This document shows positions 26,646-36,030 of a stretch of 64,000 nt of DNA, piece after piece. The notes under the pieces were generated by a model. The model ran no database searches and was not told the DNA's origin. It saw only the letters and a list, made by a program, of their open reading frames with translations. The stretch is from DATDAW01 sp036525185 (GTDB lineage Bacteria; Verrucomicrobiota; Verrucomicrobiia; Chthoniobacterales; DASVRZ01): contig DATDAW010000006.1 of the NCBI GenBank assembly GCA_036525185.1, positions 31,790 to 95,789 of the forward strand. The letters run 5' to 3'. Each line of letters opens with the position of its first letter. The first letter of the stretch is position 1. The position numbers and the translations under genes are program-made.

Positions 26646-27461
26646 CTACTGAAGAAGCGTCGAGCGGGTCGAATCGGTCAATGCGGTGACCAGAGAATCT
26701 CGGCAGCGGCCCAGGCGTTTGTATTGGAGCATGTCGCTGGGCATGGTTTTGAGTTCGTGGGCGAGTCGGGCAGAGAGGAGGCGGTCCTGGCTTAGAAGAG
26801 TCAGCGGATAAATCTCGATACGGATGCCGAACAGGAATGTGCGGGTGTCGAGGGCCACCAGAGCCTGATCTTCGACTCGAAGCCACACCTGGGAGAGATC
26901 GGGGTTTATAGGAACGGGCGGGAGCTTGTGCCGGATATGCTGGTCGAGTTGTGGCGACGCGGAGAGCCCCCAGTTTTCGCGTCCGTAGGCAGCGCCCGGA
27001 TTTTGCGCAAGGCGATTAAAGAAATGGGTGATCTTTGGACCGATTTGGACGTTGAGATCCGGAACGGCTCCGTGGACGAAGTCCATTGGATGCCCCAGTT
27101 TTTCCGGAAGGCTCCATGTGCTCGGGAAGCAAACGGCACCGGCGGCCACGGTCCAGTTCCCGGCGGCATCGAGCTGCATGAGCACGAGGTCCGGTTCCAG
27201 ATCGGCGGCAATCCCGGTGAGGTCTTCCGCCTGGGTCCATCGACGCAGGAACCTTGCCAACAGGCCGATCTCTGCACGGGGCGTCTGGCAGACGTAATGT
27301 TCGGGCTCTTCGGCCAGAATTTTCCGCCGCTGCGCCAGCAATTCTCTCATCGGATCCTTTGGCGAAAAAAAGGCCTCTGGCTGCAAGGTCCGCAAATTCA
27401 TCGTGAACCGGAAGCCGTTGGGCGGGAACAGCTTCAGTAAATGAGGAAACTCCAGGGCCAT
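26646..27461 (-). CDS. DUF3445 / heme-dependent oxidative N-demethylase-like protein
   Basis: 271 aa soluble protein resembling the HDOD (DUF3445) family, which oxidatively demethylates secondary or tertiary amines, in some members with a flavoprotein reductase. Typical blocks: a central VAAGAVCFPSTWSLPEKLGH, then FVHGAVPDLN, ITHFFNRLA, RENWGLSASPQLD, and a C-terminal IEIYPLTLLS-type strand. The TTG at 27488 is rejected in favour of the ATG at 27461. It lies 42 nt after the cysteine-cluster gene, likely one operon. The heme ligand cannot be assigned by eye and the substrate is unknown. Confidence 0.72.
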   Translation of the reverse strand: MALEFPHLLKLFPPNGFRFTMNLRTLQPEAFFSPKDPMRELLAQRRKILAEEPEHYVCQTPRAEIGLLARFLRRWTQAEDLTGIAADLEPDLVLMQLDAAGNWTVAAGAVCFPSTWSLPEKLGHPMDFVHGAVPDLNVQIGPKITHFFNRLAQNPGAAYGRENWGLSASPQLDQHIRHKLPPVPINPDLSQVWLRVEDQALVALDTRTFLFGIRIEIYPLTLLSQDRLLSARLAHELKTMPSDMLQYKRLGRCRDSLVTALTDSTRSTLLQ

Positions 27462-27503
27462 CGTCAAAAAGTTAACCGCGGCGAGCAAAGGCAGCGAAGG
27501 ATC

Positions 27504-27863
27504 TTAGATCTTGGTGTCCTTTGCTTCCTTGGTGTTCATGTTTTTGACCGGGACCGGGAGCGCCTCACAGACATCGCGCCAGCCAGGGAAATTCCATTTA
27601 TTGGGGAAACCAATGCATTGCTCCGGCTTGGCCGCTTGAACCAGGCAGTCCCGGCCGTCGAGGAAAATGCATTCGCCGTTTCCTTTGTCGATCAACGCGA
27701 GACCCCGGCGGTCCGGCCGGAGTCGGGTATAGCGTTCGATAAAATCACGCTCATCCAGCTCGAGCAGACCCGACATGGCTGCAATGTCCGCGTCGGTCAG
27801 TTTCACCTGACCCGGCCATTTACAACAATTCGTGCAGCGCTGGCATTGATAGTAAACGTCCAT
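27504..27863 (-). CDS. YkgJ-family cysteine-cluster protein
   Basis: 119 aa. N-terminal CQRCTNCCKWPGQVKLTDAD and later GECIFLDGRDCLV and EQCIGFP give the CxxCxxCC...C...C...C pattern of YkgJ (zinc- or iron-chelating / Fe-S) proteins. The ATG at 27863 starts just before the cysteine cluster; a longer frame to 27941 has no family similarity. The last 14 residues (KNMNTKEAKDTKI) come from an A-rich low-complexity stretch. It is divergent from rfbB and upstream of the DUF3445 gene, suggesting a role in metal or Fe-S supply, unproven. Confidence 0.8.
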   Translation of the reverse strand: MDVYYQCQRCTNCCKWPGQVKLTDADIAAMSGLLELDERDFIERYTRLRPDRRGLALIDKGNGECIFLDGRDCLVQAAKPEQCIGFPNKWNFPGWRDVCEALPVPVKNMNTKEAKDTKI

Positions 27864-27972
27864 TCGATAGCGGTTTGCGGATTCTGGAAGACGGAAAGAA
27901 AAACGGTGTGCGCCAATCCGCAATCGAAAAGTCCTTCCCATTCCGGCATCTGCCGCCTACAAACGCGCGTCT

Positions 27973-28950
27973 ATGCGTATTTTGGTCACTGGCGGATGCG
28001 GCTTCATAGGCAGCAATTTCCTCCGATTCTTTCTCCAACATTACCAGCCCACTCTCGTTACAAACGTCGATTTGCTGACGTACGCGGGTAACAGCCATAC
28101 CGTCGATGATCTCGCCAAAAAGTATCCCGATCGCTACGAATTTGTCCGGGCCGACATCGCTGACGAAAAGGCCATTAACGCTCTGTTGAGCCGGCATGCG
28201 TATTACGCGGTCATTAATTTTGCCGCGGAGAGCCATGTGGATCGCAGCATTACTTCGCCGCACGAATTCATCCGCACCAACGTATTGGGAACCAGCGTCT
28301 TGTTGCATTCGGCGCGCACTCATGGTGTGAAGCGTTTCCTTCAAATCTCCACCGACGAAGTCTATGGCTCGCTTGGCCCCGAGGGTAAATTCACTGAAAC
28401 AACACCGCTCGACCCAAGTTCGCCGTATTCAGCGAGCAAGGCCGGCGCTGACCTCCTGGCGCTTGCGTGCCATCACACCTACGGGCAGGAAGTCCTCATC
28501 ACGCGCTGCTCCAACAACTATGGGCCTTATCAATTTCCCGAGAAATTGATCCCGCTCATGATCATCAAGGCTACGCGTGACGAACCATTGCCTGTTTATG
28601 GCGATGGCCTCAATGTCCGTGACTGGATCCATGTCGAGGACCATTGCGCCGCGGTCGCCACGGTCCTTTTTGAGGGTAAACCGGGTGAAGTTTACAATGT
28701 TGGTGGCGACGGGGAACTGCCGAACATCGAAGTCGTCAAAGCCATTCTGAAGCGGCTCGGAAAACCGGACAGTCTCATTTCATATGTCACCGATCGGCTC
28801 GGGCATGATCGCCGGTACGCGATCGATTCGTCAAAAATCCAGCGCGAACTGGGCTGGAAACCGTTGCATCGTCCGGAAACAAGCATCCCGGCGACGGTGG
28901 ATTGGTATCTGGCCCATCGCGCCTGGTGGGAGCCTCTTTTGAAGCGCTAA
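27973..28950 (+). CDS. rfbB: dTDP-glucose 4,6-dehydratase RfbB
   Basis: 325 aa extended short-chain dehydrogenase using NAD+ to turn dTDP-glucose into dTDP-4-keto-6-deoxyglucose, step 2 of dTDP-L-rhamnose synthesis. N-terminal Rossmann motif TGGCGFIGSNFL, FAAESHVDRSI, catalytic STDEVYG and YSASKAGADLL (Tyr and Lys), then RCSNNYGPYQFPEKLIPLMI and YGDGLNVRDWIHVEDHC. Slightly shorter than the E. coli enzyme (361). rfbD follows after 4 nt; rfbA and rfbC are not nearby. Confidence 0.95.
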   Translation: MRILVTGGCGFIGSNFLRFFLQHYQPTLVTNVDLLTYAGNSHTVDDLAKKYPDRYEFVRADIADEKAINALLSRHAYYAVINFAAESHVDRSITSPHEFIRTNVLGTSVLLHSARTHGVKRFLQISTDEVYGSLGPEGKFTETTPLDPSSPYSASKAGADLLALACHHTYGQEVLITRCSNNYGPYQFPEKLIPLMIIKATRDEPLPVYGDGLNVRDWIHVEDHCAAVATVLFEGKPGEVYNVGGDGELPNIEVVKAILKRLGKPDSLISYVTDRLGHDRRYAIDSSKIQRELGWKPLHRPETSIPATVDWYLAHRAWWEPLLKR

Positions 28951-28954
28951 ACCT

Positions 28955-29842
28955 ATGGCTCGTATTCTCATCATCGGCAGCGGGGGACGCCTCGGGGGCG
29001 CCCTCAAGGAAATCTACTCAACCCGGCACAAAGTCATCGGGCTGGATCGCAAGGCGTTGGATTTCAGCGACTTGAAGAACGTTCGCAGAACGATCGCCGA
29101 TCAGCCGGAATTCGACGTGGCAATTAACTGCGCTGCGCTGACGAACGTTGACTACTGCGAGACGCATCGCGAGGAGGCGTTTACTGTTAACGCTGAAGCG
29201 GTCCGGGTAGCCGCCGAAGCGGTGTCCGAACGGAGCGCTCAGCTGATTCACATCAGCACGGATTACGTATTCGATGGCGCCAAAACCGGTTCCTATGCCG
29301 AAACGGATGAAGTCACGCCGATCAGCGTTTACGGAGAGTCCAAACGGGCAGGGGAGATTGCCCTTTTGGAGGTCTCTCCAGACCATCTGGCTGCCCGCGT
29401 TTCATGGGTATTTGGCCCGCACCGGCCGAGTTTCGTCGACATGATGCTCAAACGCGCTGCGACCGATGAGAAGGTCTCTGCGATTGCCGACAAGGATTCC
29501 ACGCCGTCGTACACCTTGGATCTTGCAGCGATGATCGAGCCTTTCTTCATTGGCGTGCGTGCCGGTGGCGTCCTGCATCTTTGCAACAGCGGCTTTTGCA
29601 CCTGGCGCGAGTACGCACAACACGCGCTTGACGTGGCGCTTGCCATTGGGCTTCCGCTCAAGGCCACGCATGTCGATCCTATCCCGCTCGATTCCCTGAA
29701 GGCCTTTGTCGCCAGACGCCCGCGCAACACCGTGATGTCCACGGCGCGCTTTACGGCATTGACGGGCCAAACTCCGCGTCCCTGGCAGGAAGCCGTGCGG
29801 GAATATGTAACGACATACGGCCGGCGGATCGTGACTGGTTAG
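28955..29842 (+). CDS. rfbD: dTDP-4-dehydrorhamnose reductase RfbD
   Basis: 295 aa reductase forming dTDP-L-rhamnose with NAD(P)H. Rossmann motif IIGSGGRLGGALKE, INCAALTNVDYCETHREEAF, ISTDYVFDGAKTGSYAE, and the catalytic YGESKRAGE (Tyr and Lys). Transcribed with rfbB as a two-gene operon. An AhbA/B-like or other pathway link is not suggested by the context. Confidence 0.93.
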   Translation: MARILIIGSGGRLGGALKEIYSTRHKVIGLDRKALDFSDLKNVRRTIADQPEFDVAINCAALTNVDYCETHREEAFTVNAEAVRVAAEAVSERSAQLIHISTDYVFDGAKTGSYAETDEVTPISVYGESKRAGEIALLEVSPDHLAARVSWVFGPHRPSFVDMMLKRAATDEKVSAIADKDSTPSYTLDLAAMIEPFFIGVRAGGVLHLCNSGFCTWREYAQHALDVALAIGLPLKATHVDPIPLDSLKAFVARRPRNTVMSTARFTALTGQTPRPWQEAVREYVTTYGRRIVTG

Positions 29843-29945
29843 TGCCGGGGTTTGCCGGCAGTCGCGGTGGAATGGAAAAACGACGATCACAAACCGGTTC
29901 TTGCTCATCGACCGACTCTAACTTACATAACCGATCGGTCTTTCC

Positions 29946-31991
29946 ATGAATTCCCCTCGAAATTGGATTGCGCGAGCTTGCTGGATTCTCGTGGGCTTTG
30001 CCGGTGTTGCAGCCATTGCGGTGCTCGCTCTCTCTGGGGGGGAACCGGTCAACGCGCTGTGGATCATCATTGCTTCGGTTTGTGTGTTTGCGATTTCCTA
30101 CCGGTTTCACTCGGCATGGTTGATGGCCAAGGTGCTTACGCTGGACGAGTTGCGTGCGACACCGGCGGTCGTGCACGAAGACGGCAAAGATTACGTTCCG
30201 ACCAATCGATGGGTCGTTTTTGGTCATCATTTTGCCGCGATCGCCGGTCCGGGTCCACTCGTAGGGCCGGTGTTGGCGGCCCAATTCGGTTTTCTGCCTG
30301 GCATGCTTTGGATGCTCATCGGTGCCACGCTCGGTGGAGCCGTGCACGATTGCATGGTGATGTTTTGCTCGACGCGGCGGCGCGGTAAATCGCTGGGCCA
30401 GATGGTTCGCGAGGAAGTTGGGACATTTGCCGGTTTCGTCGCTTTGGTCAGCGTGGTCGCAATCATGATCATCCTCCTCGCCGTGTTGGCGCTGGTCGTC
30501 GTTCGGGCTCTTGCGGAGAGTCCGTGGGGATTGTTCACAATACTGGCTTCGATGCCGATTGCGATGGCAATGGGAATCGGGATGCGGAAATGCCGCGGGG
30601 GCATTGCGTGGATCACGATCGCAGGAGTGGTGGCGTTGCTCTTTTCCGTCGTGGCGGGGCAATGGATCCACGGGTCACCTCTGGAGAAATGGCTGACGCT
30701 GGACGGCAGGTCCCTGGCCTTTGGTATCATGGGCTATGGACTTCTCGCCTCGGTGCTGCCGGTTTGGCTGTTGCTGGCGCCGAGAGATTATCTAAGCACG
30801 TTTCTGAAGATAGGCGCGGTGGCGCTGCTGGGGATCGCCATCATAATTATAGCCCCGGTGCTGCAAATGCCTGCGCTGACAAAGTTTATCGATGGAACAG
30901 GACCGGTTTTCGCCGGCTCGGTATTCCCGTTTTGCTTTATCACCATTGCTTGCGCTGCGGTGTCGGGATTTCATGCGATCATTTCCTCGGGAACGACGCC
31001 GAAATTGTTGCGAAACGAGCGCGATATTCGGGTCGTGGGTTACGGGGCAATGATCACGGAAATGCTCGTGGGCATCATGGCCCTGATCGCGGCGTGCGTA
31101 ATGCCACCTGGCGAATATTTCGCGATCAACATGAAAGGCGAGCCAGCTGCCGTGGTGGAGAAAGTGACTGCACTGGGATATCCCGTGAGCGAAAAACAGA
31201 TGGCCGATCTGGCGGACAGCGTGGGAGAAAAAACGATGATTGGCCGGACGGGGGGCGCGCCGACATTTGCCGTCGGCATGGCGCACCTGTTTTCGAGTGC
31301 GTTGGGAAGCAAGGCGGCGTTGGCATTGTGGTATCACTTTGCGATCATGTTCGAGGCGATGTTCATCCTCACGACCATCGATGCTGGGACGCGCGTGGGG
31401 CGATTTTTGATACAGGATTTGTTGAGTTATATATGGAAGCCGCTGGGACGGACTGATTTGTTGTGGGCGAACTGGATCGCCAGTACGGGTTTCGTCGCCG
31501 CTTGGGGGTACTTTCTGTATCAGGGCGTTGTCGATCCGCTCGGTGGCATCAATTCGCTGTGGCCAATCTTCGGCGTAGCGAATCAGTTGCTGGCAGTCAT
31601 CGCCCTCGCGCTCGGCACGACCGTCCTCATCAAAATGAATCGCATCCGGTATTTGTGGGTATCGCTCGTTCCATTGGCATGGCTCCTTACCGTGACGATG
31701 TCCGCCGGATGGCTGAAAATTTTCAGTCCCGACCCGCGCCTGGGTTTTCTGAGCGCTGCCACGGAGTTCCGAAGAAAAATTGCCGGTAGCAGCCTGGATC
31801 CGGAGAAGCTGACTGCGTGGCAGGCGCAACTCCAGAGCAGTCAGATTAACGCCGTAGTTACTGGCGCGTTTTTGGTGCTTGTGATGCTGCTGGTTGCGTC
31901 GTGCGCGTATGTCTGGTGGCAGCTTTTAGCGGGAAAAAAGACGTCGCCGATTCGGGAAGAGCCCTACACCGTGCTGGCGCTGGCGAAATGA
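29946..31991 (+). CDS. cstA: Carbon starvation protein CstA family transporter
   Basis: 681 aa inner-membrane protein with about 16 hydrophobic segments. The signature FGHHFAAIAGPGPLVGPVLA lies near residue 95, GGAVHDCMVMFCSTRRRGKS follows, and VSGFHAIISSGTTPKLL is near residue 340. CstA proteins import peptides and/or pyruvate under carbon limitation. Start at the ATG at 29946; the 100 bp after rfbD give room for its own promoter. The second half carries FEAMFILTTIDAGTRVGRF, also characteristic. Confidence 0.95.
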   Translation: MNSPRNWIARACWILVGFAGVAAIAVLALSGGEPVNALWIIIASVCVFAISYRFHSAWLMAKVLTLDELRATPAVVHEDGKDYVPTNRWVVFGHHFAAIAGPGPLVGPVLAAQFGFLPGMLWMLIGATLGGAVHDCMVMFCSTRRRGKSLGQMVREEVGTFAGFVALVSVVAIMIILLAVLALVVVRALAESPWGLFTILASMPIAMAMGIGMRKCRGGIAWITIAGVVALLFSVVAGQWIHGSPLEKWLTLDGRSLAFGIMGYGLLASVLPVWLLLAPRDYLSTFLKIGAVALLGIAIIIIAPVLQMPALTKFIDGTGPVFAGSVFPFCFITIACAAVSGFHAIISSGTTPKLLRNERDIRVVGYGAMITEMLVGIMALIAACVMPPGEYFAINMKGEPAAVVEKVTALGYPVSEKQMADLADSVGEKTMIGRTGGAPTFAVGMAHLFSSALGSKAALALWYHFAIMFEAMFILTTIDAGTRVGRFLIQDLLSYIWKPLGRTDLLWANWIASTGFVAAWGYFLYQGVVDPLGGINSLWPIFGVANQLLAVIALALGTTVLIKMNRIRYLWVSLVPLAWLLTVTMSAGWLKIFSPDPRLGFLSAATEFRRKIAGSSLDPEKLTAWQAQLQSSQINAVVTGAFLVLVMLLVASCAYVWWQLLAGKKTSPIREEPYTVLALAK

Positions 31992-32051
31992 TTGAAGGGA
32001 GCTTTCAGGAGCCACACACAGGTTGCGACTGTTAGCCCGACGAAAGTCAGG

Positions 32052-34682
32052 TTAGTGCCCAACTGTCAGTTTGTAATCCGGAAAGCGGTTCTTCAGTTCG
32101 AGCAAGCTCTTTTCGGCTTCCGATGTGTTACCTGCTTTGTTCCAGGCATCCGCGGCTTTTTCCAGCGCGATAGGAGTCAAATCGGCGTCATCGTAGAGTA
32201 ACGCGACAGCGGCGTAGCTTTTCGCGGCAGCCTCGAAATTGCCGGCGGCGAACTCAATGTCCCCCGTGAGGACGCGGCCTTCTGCGTTGAGGCGTCCTTC
32301 GGGCTGCAAGGCGAGGGCTTCGTTGACCTTGGTCCGGGCGGCGTCGTAGTTGCTCTGAGCGAGTTCGAGGCGGGCGAGAGCCAGCGTTCCGCGGCATTTC
32401 AGGCCAGGTTCCTGAGTACCAGCGATGTACGTCGCGAGATTCTTGCGGGCTTTGTCCCATTGTTTCTCGCGAACCTGGGCGTCGCCGAGCATGTAATAAA
32501 CTTCATTGTCCGGGTTACCGGGGATATTGGCAATGTGGGCTTCGAGATAGCGGGCTGCCTTTGCCATGTCTTCCTTGTCGTAATATTTGAGACCGAGCCA
32601 GCGGAAGATTTCGCCGGGAAGCCCGCGTTTGCCGCCCTGAGCCTGGTAATAATCGACTTCGCGTGAGACGATATCGAGTTTTTCCAGGTAGTAGTTGGAT
32701 AGAATGATGCGGATACTCGCGTCGTCGAAATACGTTTTCGGATCGCCTTTCCGCGCTTCGTCGAGTGGCGCAATTGCGCCGTCGTAGTTTTTCGCCTCAA
32801 ACGCGGCCCAGCCAATGTAGTAGTGTGCCTGTGCGGCGTAAGATGAATTCGGGTATTCCTTCAGGAGCTGCTGGAAGGTCGCGGACATCGCCTGGTTGTC
32901 CTCCTGTTGACCTTGTGTGAGGGCTTTTTGGGCTATTGCGAGTTCGCGCTCGGGAGCCTTCGGATATCGGTTGATGAGCGTATCAAAATCGCGGACCGCA
33001 TCCGAATAAGCACGCAATCGCAGCGACGCAAAGCCCCGCTGGACAAGCGCTTTGGGGGCATTGTCGTGATATGGGAAGGCGGCAATAAAGGCGCCCATCG
33101 CGTCGATGGTGTTTGGCCAATCTTCGGCCTGACTGTAGCACCAGCCGGCACGGTAGAGACATTCCGCTTTCAGCGTGTCGTTGAGTAGGTTCGTCGATGT
33201 TTCCTGGTAAACCTTCGCGGCTTGAGGGTAGCGCTTGTTCTTGTAAAAATACTCTGCCTTGAGAAGCTTCGCCTTGTCGGCGCGATCTGAGGATGGGTTC
33301 TGTTTGAGAAAATCGTCAATGGCCGCCGGCAATGAGGCATCGTTGGAGGCGGAAAGATTCAGGAGCCGTTGATACCTGGCTTCCGCGGCTTCGGGACTAT
33401 CGGGAAATCCATTGATGATTTGATCATAGATGCTCGTTGCATCCAGGGGGCGTCCGGCTTGACGATAGGCATTCGCGGCGAGGATGAGTAATTCGGGCGG
33501 AGCCGCACCGCCACCGGTGATATCGCCAGATTCGAACATCCGGATTGCTCCCGCGAAATCGCCGACGTCGTAGCGCAATTTCATCAAGCCAAGCCGGGCT
33601 TGAGGGCGCCAAAGACCGGTTCCGGGCGCATCGATTGCGCGCTGATAATACTGGGAGGCTTTGGAGAATTGTTTGAGTGCTGCGGCCATGTTTGCAGCGC
33701 GCATCCAGGTTTCGCCCCGGAGTTCGTTGCGGTCTGTTTCTGCGGCGACCTTCTCGTATTGGGCAAGGGCTTCCGCCGGATTGCCCGTATCCTCGGCGTA
33801 CTTTGCAACGGCAAGTCGGGCAGCGATGCGGAACGGATTCTTGCCTTCGATGGCGAGGATGTCTTGAAAAACCAGACGTGCTTCCGCGCGTCGGCCGGTT
33901 TCTTCAAGGCAGCGGGCCTCGTAGTAGCGCGCAGAGAGTTTCAGGTCGGCATTGACGGCGTTGACAGCGGCGCGACGGTAAAGTGTGATTGCTTCGTCGT
34001 AGCGCCGTTGCCCGTAGTAGGCTTCCGCGAGCCGGTACGACGCGGCGCCGAGAAATTCGCCCGATGTGTATTCGGAGACGATCTGGCGATAGCAATTGAC
34101 AGAGGCCGGCGTATTGCCGAGAGCCCGGTAACATTCGCCAAGGCGGAAAAGGGCCGACTGGCGTCCATTATCATTCGGGTAGTTGGCTAGAAATTTTTCG
34201 TACTGCGGTGCAGCCAGATCGTACATTCTCCGCGAGTATAGGCCGTTGGCAGAGTCGAGCTGATCGGCGGCCGCTCCGGTGGTTCCTGCGCGGGAGCCGG
34301 TGCGCGGAGCAATGCGAATGGAGCCTTCTTCGTCCTGGCCGGGGGAGGGCTGTGGTGTTTCGCCAATGATGACCTGCGGAGTTGCGGAGGGCTGCAACGG
34401 GATGGGCGTGGGGATCGGCCCAGCCGGTTGCTGCGAAAATGGCGTGGGGCTTTGGGCCGGGGTTTGCACCTGTGTAGGCTGCGGTGCGGGGCGCTCGTAT
34501 GGGAGGGCCCGGGGATATTGCGGTTCCTGAGGGGCGGGCGAAGGAAAAGGCGTTCGGATCGGCTGCGCGCGACGGATTTCCGGTTCGGGAGACGGAGATG
34601 CGTCCTGGGCGCGGAGTGGCACGACAGCGGCGGCGACTGCCAGAATAAGGGCCGGAGACAGCCTGCGTTGTGGGTTAATCAC
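32052..34682 (-). CDS. Large exported TPR protein linked to ExbB/ExbD
   Basis: 876 aa. Signal peptide (SPALILAVAAAVVPLRAQD), a roughly 100-residue proline/glutamine-rich linker (about 28-125), then tetratricopeptide repeats to the end (for example FRLGECYRALGNTPASVNCY and YRLAEAYYGQRRYDEAITLY), many in the Tol-associated YbgF/CpoB style. Presumably periplasmic or outer-membrane attached through the proline linker. Its start overlaps the exbD stop by 4 nt, so it is translationally coupled to the proton-driven motor subunits. It is probably a periplasmic scaffold of a Tol-Pal- or Exb-like energised system. No TonB, TolA or Pal is adjacent. Confidence 0.85.
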   Translation of the reverse strand: MINPQRRLSPALILAVAAAVVPLRAQDASPSPEPEIRRAQPIRTPFPSPAPQEPQYPRALPYERPAPQPTQVQTPAQSPTPFSQQPAGPIPTPIPLQPSATPQVIIGETPQPSPGQDEEGSIRIAPRTGSRAGTTGAAADQLDSANGLYSRRMYDLAAPQYEKFLANYPNDNGRQSALFRLGECYRALGNTPASVNCYRQIVSEYTSGEFLGAASYRLAEAYYGQRRYDEAITLYRRAAVNAVNADLKLSARYYEARCLEETGRRAEARLVFQDILAIEGKNPFRIAARLAVAKYAEDTGNPAEALAQYEKVAAETDRNELRGETWMRAANMAAALKQFSKASQYYQRAIDAPGTGLWRPQARLGLMKLRYDVGDFAGAIRMFESGDITGGGAAPPELLILAANAYRQAGRPLDATSIYDQIINGFPDSPEAAEARYQRLLNLSASNDASLPAAIDDFLKQNPSSDRADKAKLLKAEYFYKNKRYPQAAKVYQETSTNLLNDTLKAECLYRAGWCYSQAEDWPNTIDAMGAFIAAFPYHDNAPKALVQRGFASLRLRAYSDAVRDFDTLINRYPKAPERELAIAQKALTQGQQEDNQAMSATFQQLLKEYPNSSYAAQAHYYIGWAAFEAKNYDGAIAPLDEARKGDPKTYFDDASIRIILSNYYLEKLDIVSREVDYYQAQGGKRGLPGEIFRWLGLKYYDKEDMAKAARYLEAHIANIPGNPDNEVYYMLGDAQVREKQWDKARKNLATYIAGTQEPGLKCRGTLALARLELAQSNYDAARTKVNEALALQPEGRLNAEGRVLTGDIEFAAGNFEAAAKSYAAVALLYDDADLTPIALEKAADAWNKAGNTSEAEKSLLELKNRFPDYKLTVGH

Positions 34683-35098
34683 TGCTGCGTCGGCTTGCTG
34701 GCATTAAACAGAAGGTTCCAGATGTTGGCCTGCCGGCAGATGTCCATAACCTTCATGATGTGCTTGTATTCCACGTTCTCGTCTCCGCGCAGAATGATGG
34801 CTTGATCGGGATACAATTCCGAGAGTTTCGTAAGCCGAGTGAGCAATTCGTCGGCGGTCAACTGTTTCTTGTTGATGATGTAGGTGCCGTCGACTTTCAC
34901 ATTGACGACGACCTGGGAGAACTGCGGTTGGCCCTCGGAACCACTCTTTGCCGAGGGAACTTTGACGTCCAGTTCGTTTTCTTCGAGGGCGAAATTCCAC
35001 GTAACGATGAAGAAAACCAGAATGACCAACAGGACGTCAATCATCGGCGCGAGCTGAAACGCCGGCGTAACCAGCGGTTGATTTTTGCGGAAATTCAC
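34679..35098 (-). CDS. exbD: Biopolymer transport protein ExbD/TolR family
   Basis: 139 aa, one N-terminal membrane helix (APMIDVLLVILVFFIVTW) containing the conserved Asp that carries protons, then a periplasmic domain ending in PDQAIILRGDENVEYKHIMK. It works with the ExbB/TolQ homologue encoded 11 nt upstream to convert proton-motive force into work at the outer membrane. Whether it is Exb or Tol type cannot be told from sequence alone. Confidence 0.9.
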   Translation of the reverse strand: MNFRKNQPLVTPAFQLAPMIDVLLVILVFFIVTWNFALEENELDVKVPSAKSGSEGQPQFSQVVVNVKVDGTYIINKKQLTADELLTRLTKLSELYPDQAIILRGDENVEYKHIMKVMDICRQANIWNLLFNASKPTQQ

Positions 35099-35109
35099 GG
35101 ATCGGAGGT

Positions 35110-35898
35110 TTAAAAATCGTCGTCGTCGATGATCGATCGGCGTGCCGTTTCCCGAGGAGTTTTTTCGAAACTGGCTGAGAAAAGACTCAGCAAATGCGCC
35201 GTTGCCCCTTCCAACTCGGCGATCAGCGCTTGTACTTTGCCACGGAACAAGGCGTAAAAAGCCATGGCTGCGATGCCCACTATGAGCCCCGCGGCAGTCG
35301 CCACCAGCGCTTCGCCCACGCCTTTTGCCAGAAGCAGAGTGCGCGACGCGTCGGCGGTTTTTGCGCCCAGCGTTCCGAAGGATTTAATGATGCCGCTCAC
35401 GGTTCCCAGCAGGCCGAGCATGGGCGCCAGCATGGCAATATCAGCGAGATAAACGATGCGCTGATTGAGGATGCCAGCAATGCGGCTGCCTTCGGTTTCC
35501 GCGACTTCCCGGACGCCCTGCAGTGTGGCTCCCGGGGTTTTCGTGGCGAAATCAAGCATCCGTCCGGCAATTCGGGCGATCGCTTCATTGTGGCGGGTCG
35601 AAACCGCCAGGAGGCCAAGATGATCGCGCTTTTTCAGGAGAGCTTCGGCGGTTTCCATGAATTGCCCGGTGACGATCGTGCTGCGGCGCAGACTCACGAG
35701 GTAGACCAGGATAAGCGTAAGGGTGAGCACCGAAGCCAGTCCGAGCGGGATCATGACCCAGCCGCCCGTTTTCACGAGGCTGAGCAAGCTGGCGGGGCCG
35801 TCAACAGGAGGAACCGGCGCCACCGCCGCTGCGTCCTGAGCAAATGCCGTGGAGACAGTGAGGAGGCCGGCTAGTAATGGGGCCGTGCATTTCATCAT
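35110..35898 (-). CDS. exbB: MotA/TolQ/ExbB proton channel family protein
   Basis: 262 aa. A cleavable-looking N-terminus (LLAGLLTVSTAFAQDAAA), then helix 1 (GGWVMIPLGLASVLTLTLIL) and two C-terminal helices in the conserved block LADIAMLAPMLGLLGTVSGI and VGEALVATAAGLIVGIAAMA. This is the ExbB/TolQ pattern with a leading signal-like segment, common in Bacteroidetes and Verrucomicrobia. First gene of the exbB-exbD-TPR operon. Confidence 0.92.
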   Translation of the reverse strand: MMKCTAPLLAGLLTVSTAFAQDAAAVAPVPPVDGPASLLSLVKTGGWVMIPLGLASVLTLTLILVYLVSLRRSTIVTGQFMETAEALLKKRDHLGLLAVSTRHNEAIARIAGRMLDFATKTPGATLQGVREVAETEGSRIAGILNQRIVYLADIAMLAPMLGLLGTVSGIIKSFGTLGAKTADASRTLLLAKGVGEALVATAAGLIVGIAAMAFYALFRGKVQALIAELEGATAHLLSLFSASFEKTPRETARRSIIDDDDF

Positions 35899-36030
35899 GA
35901 TTGTCGGCTTCTATACTGGACATGTGAGGGGGTTGCAACCGGCGGACTTTTGATTGCGCAATGCGGAATGCGGATTGTGGATAGCGCGTTGGACGCGACT
36001 CTTTTACATTCGGGCGTCAGCCATTGTTTC

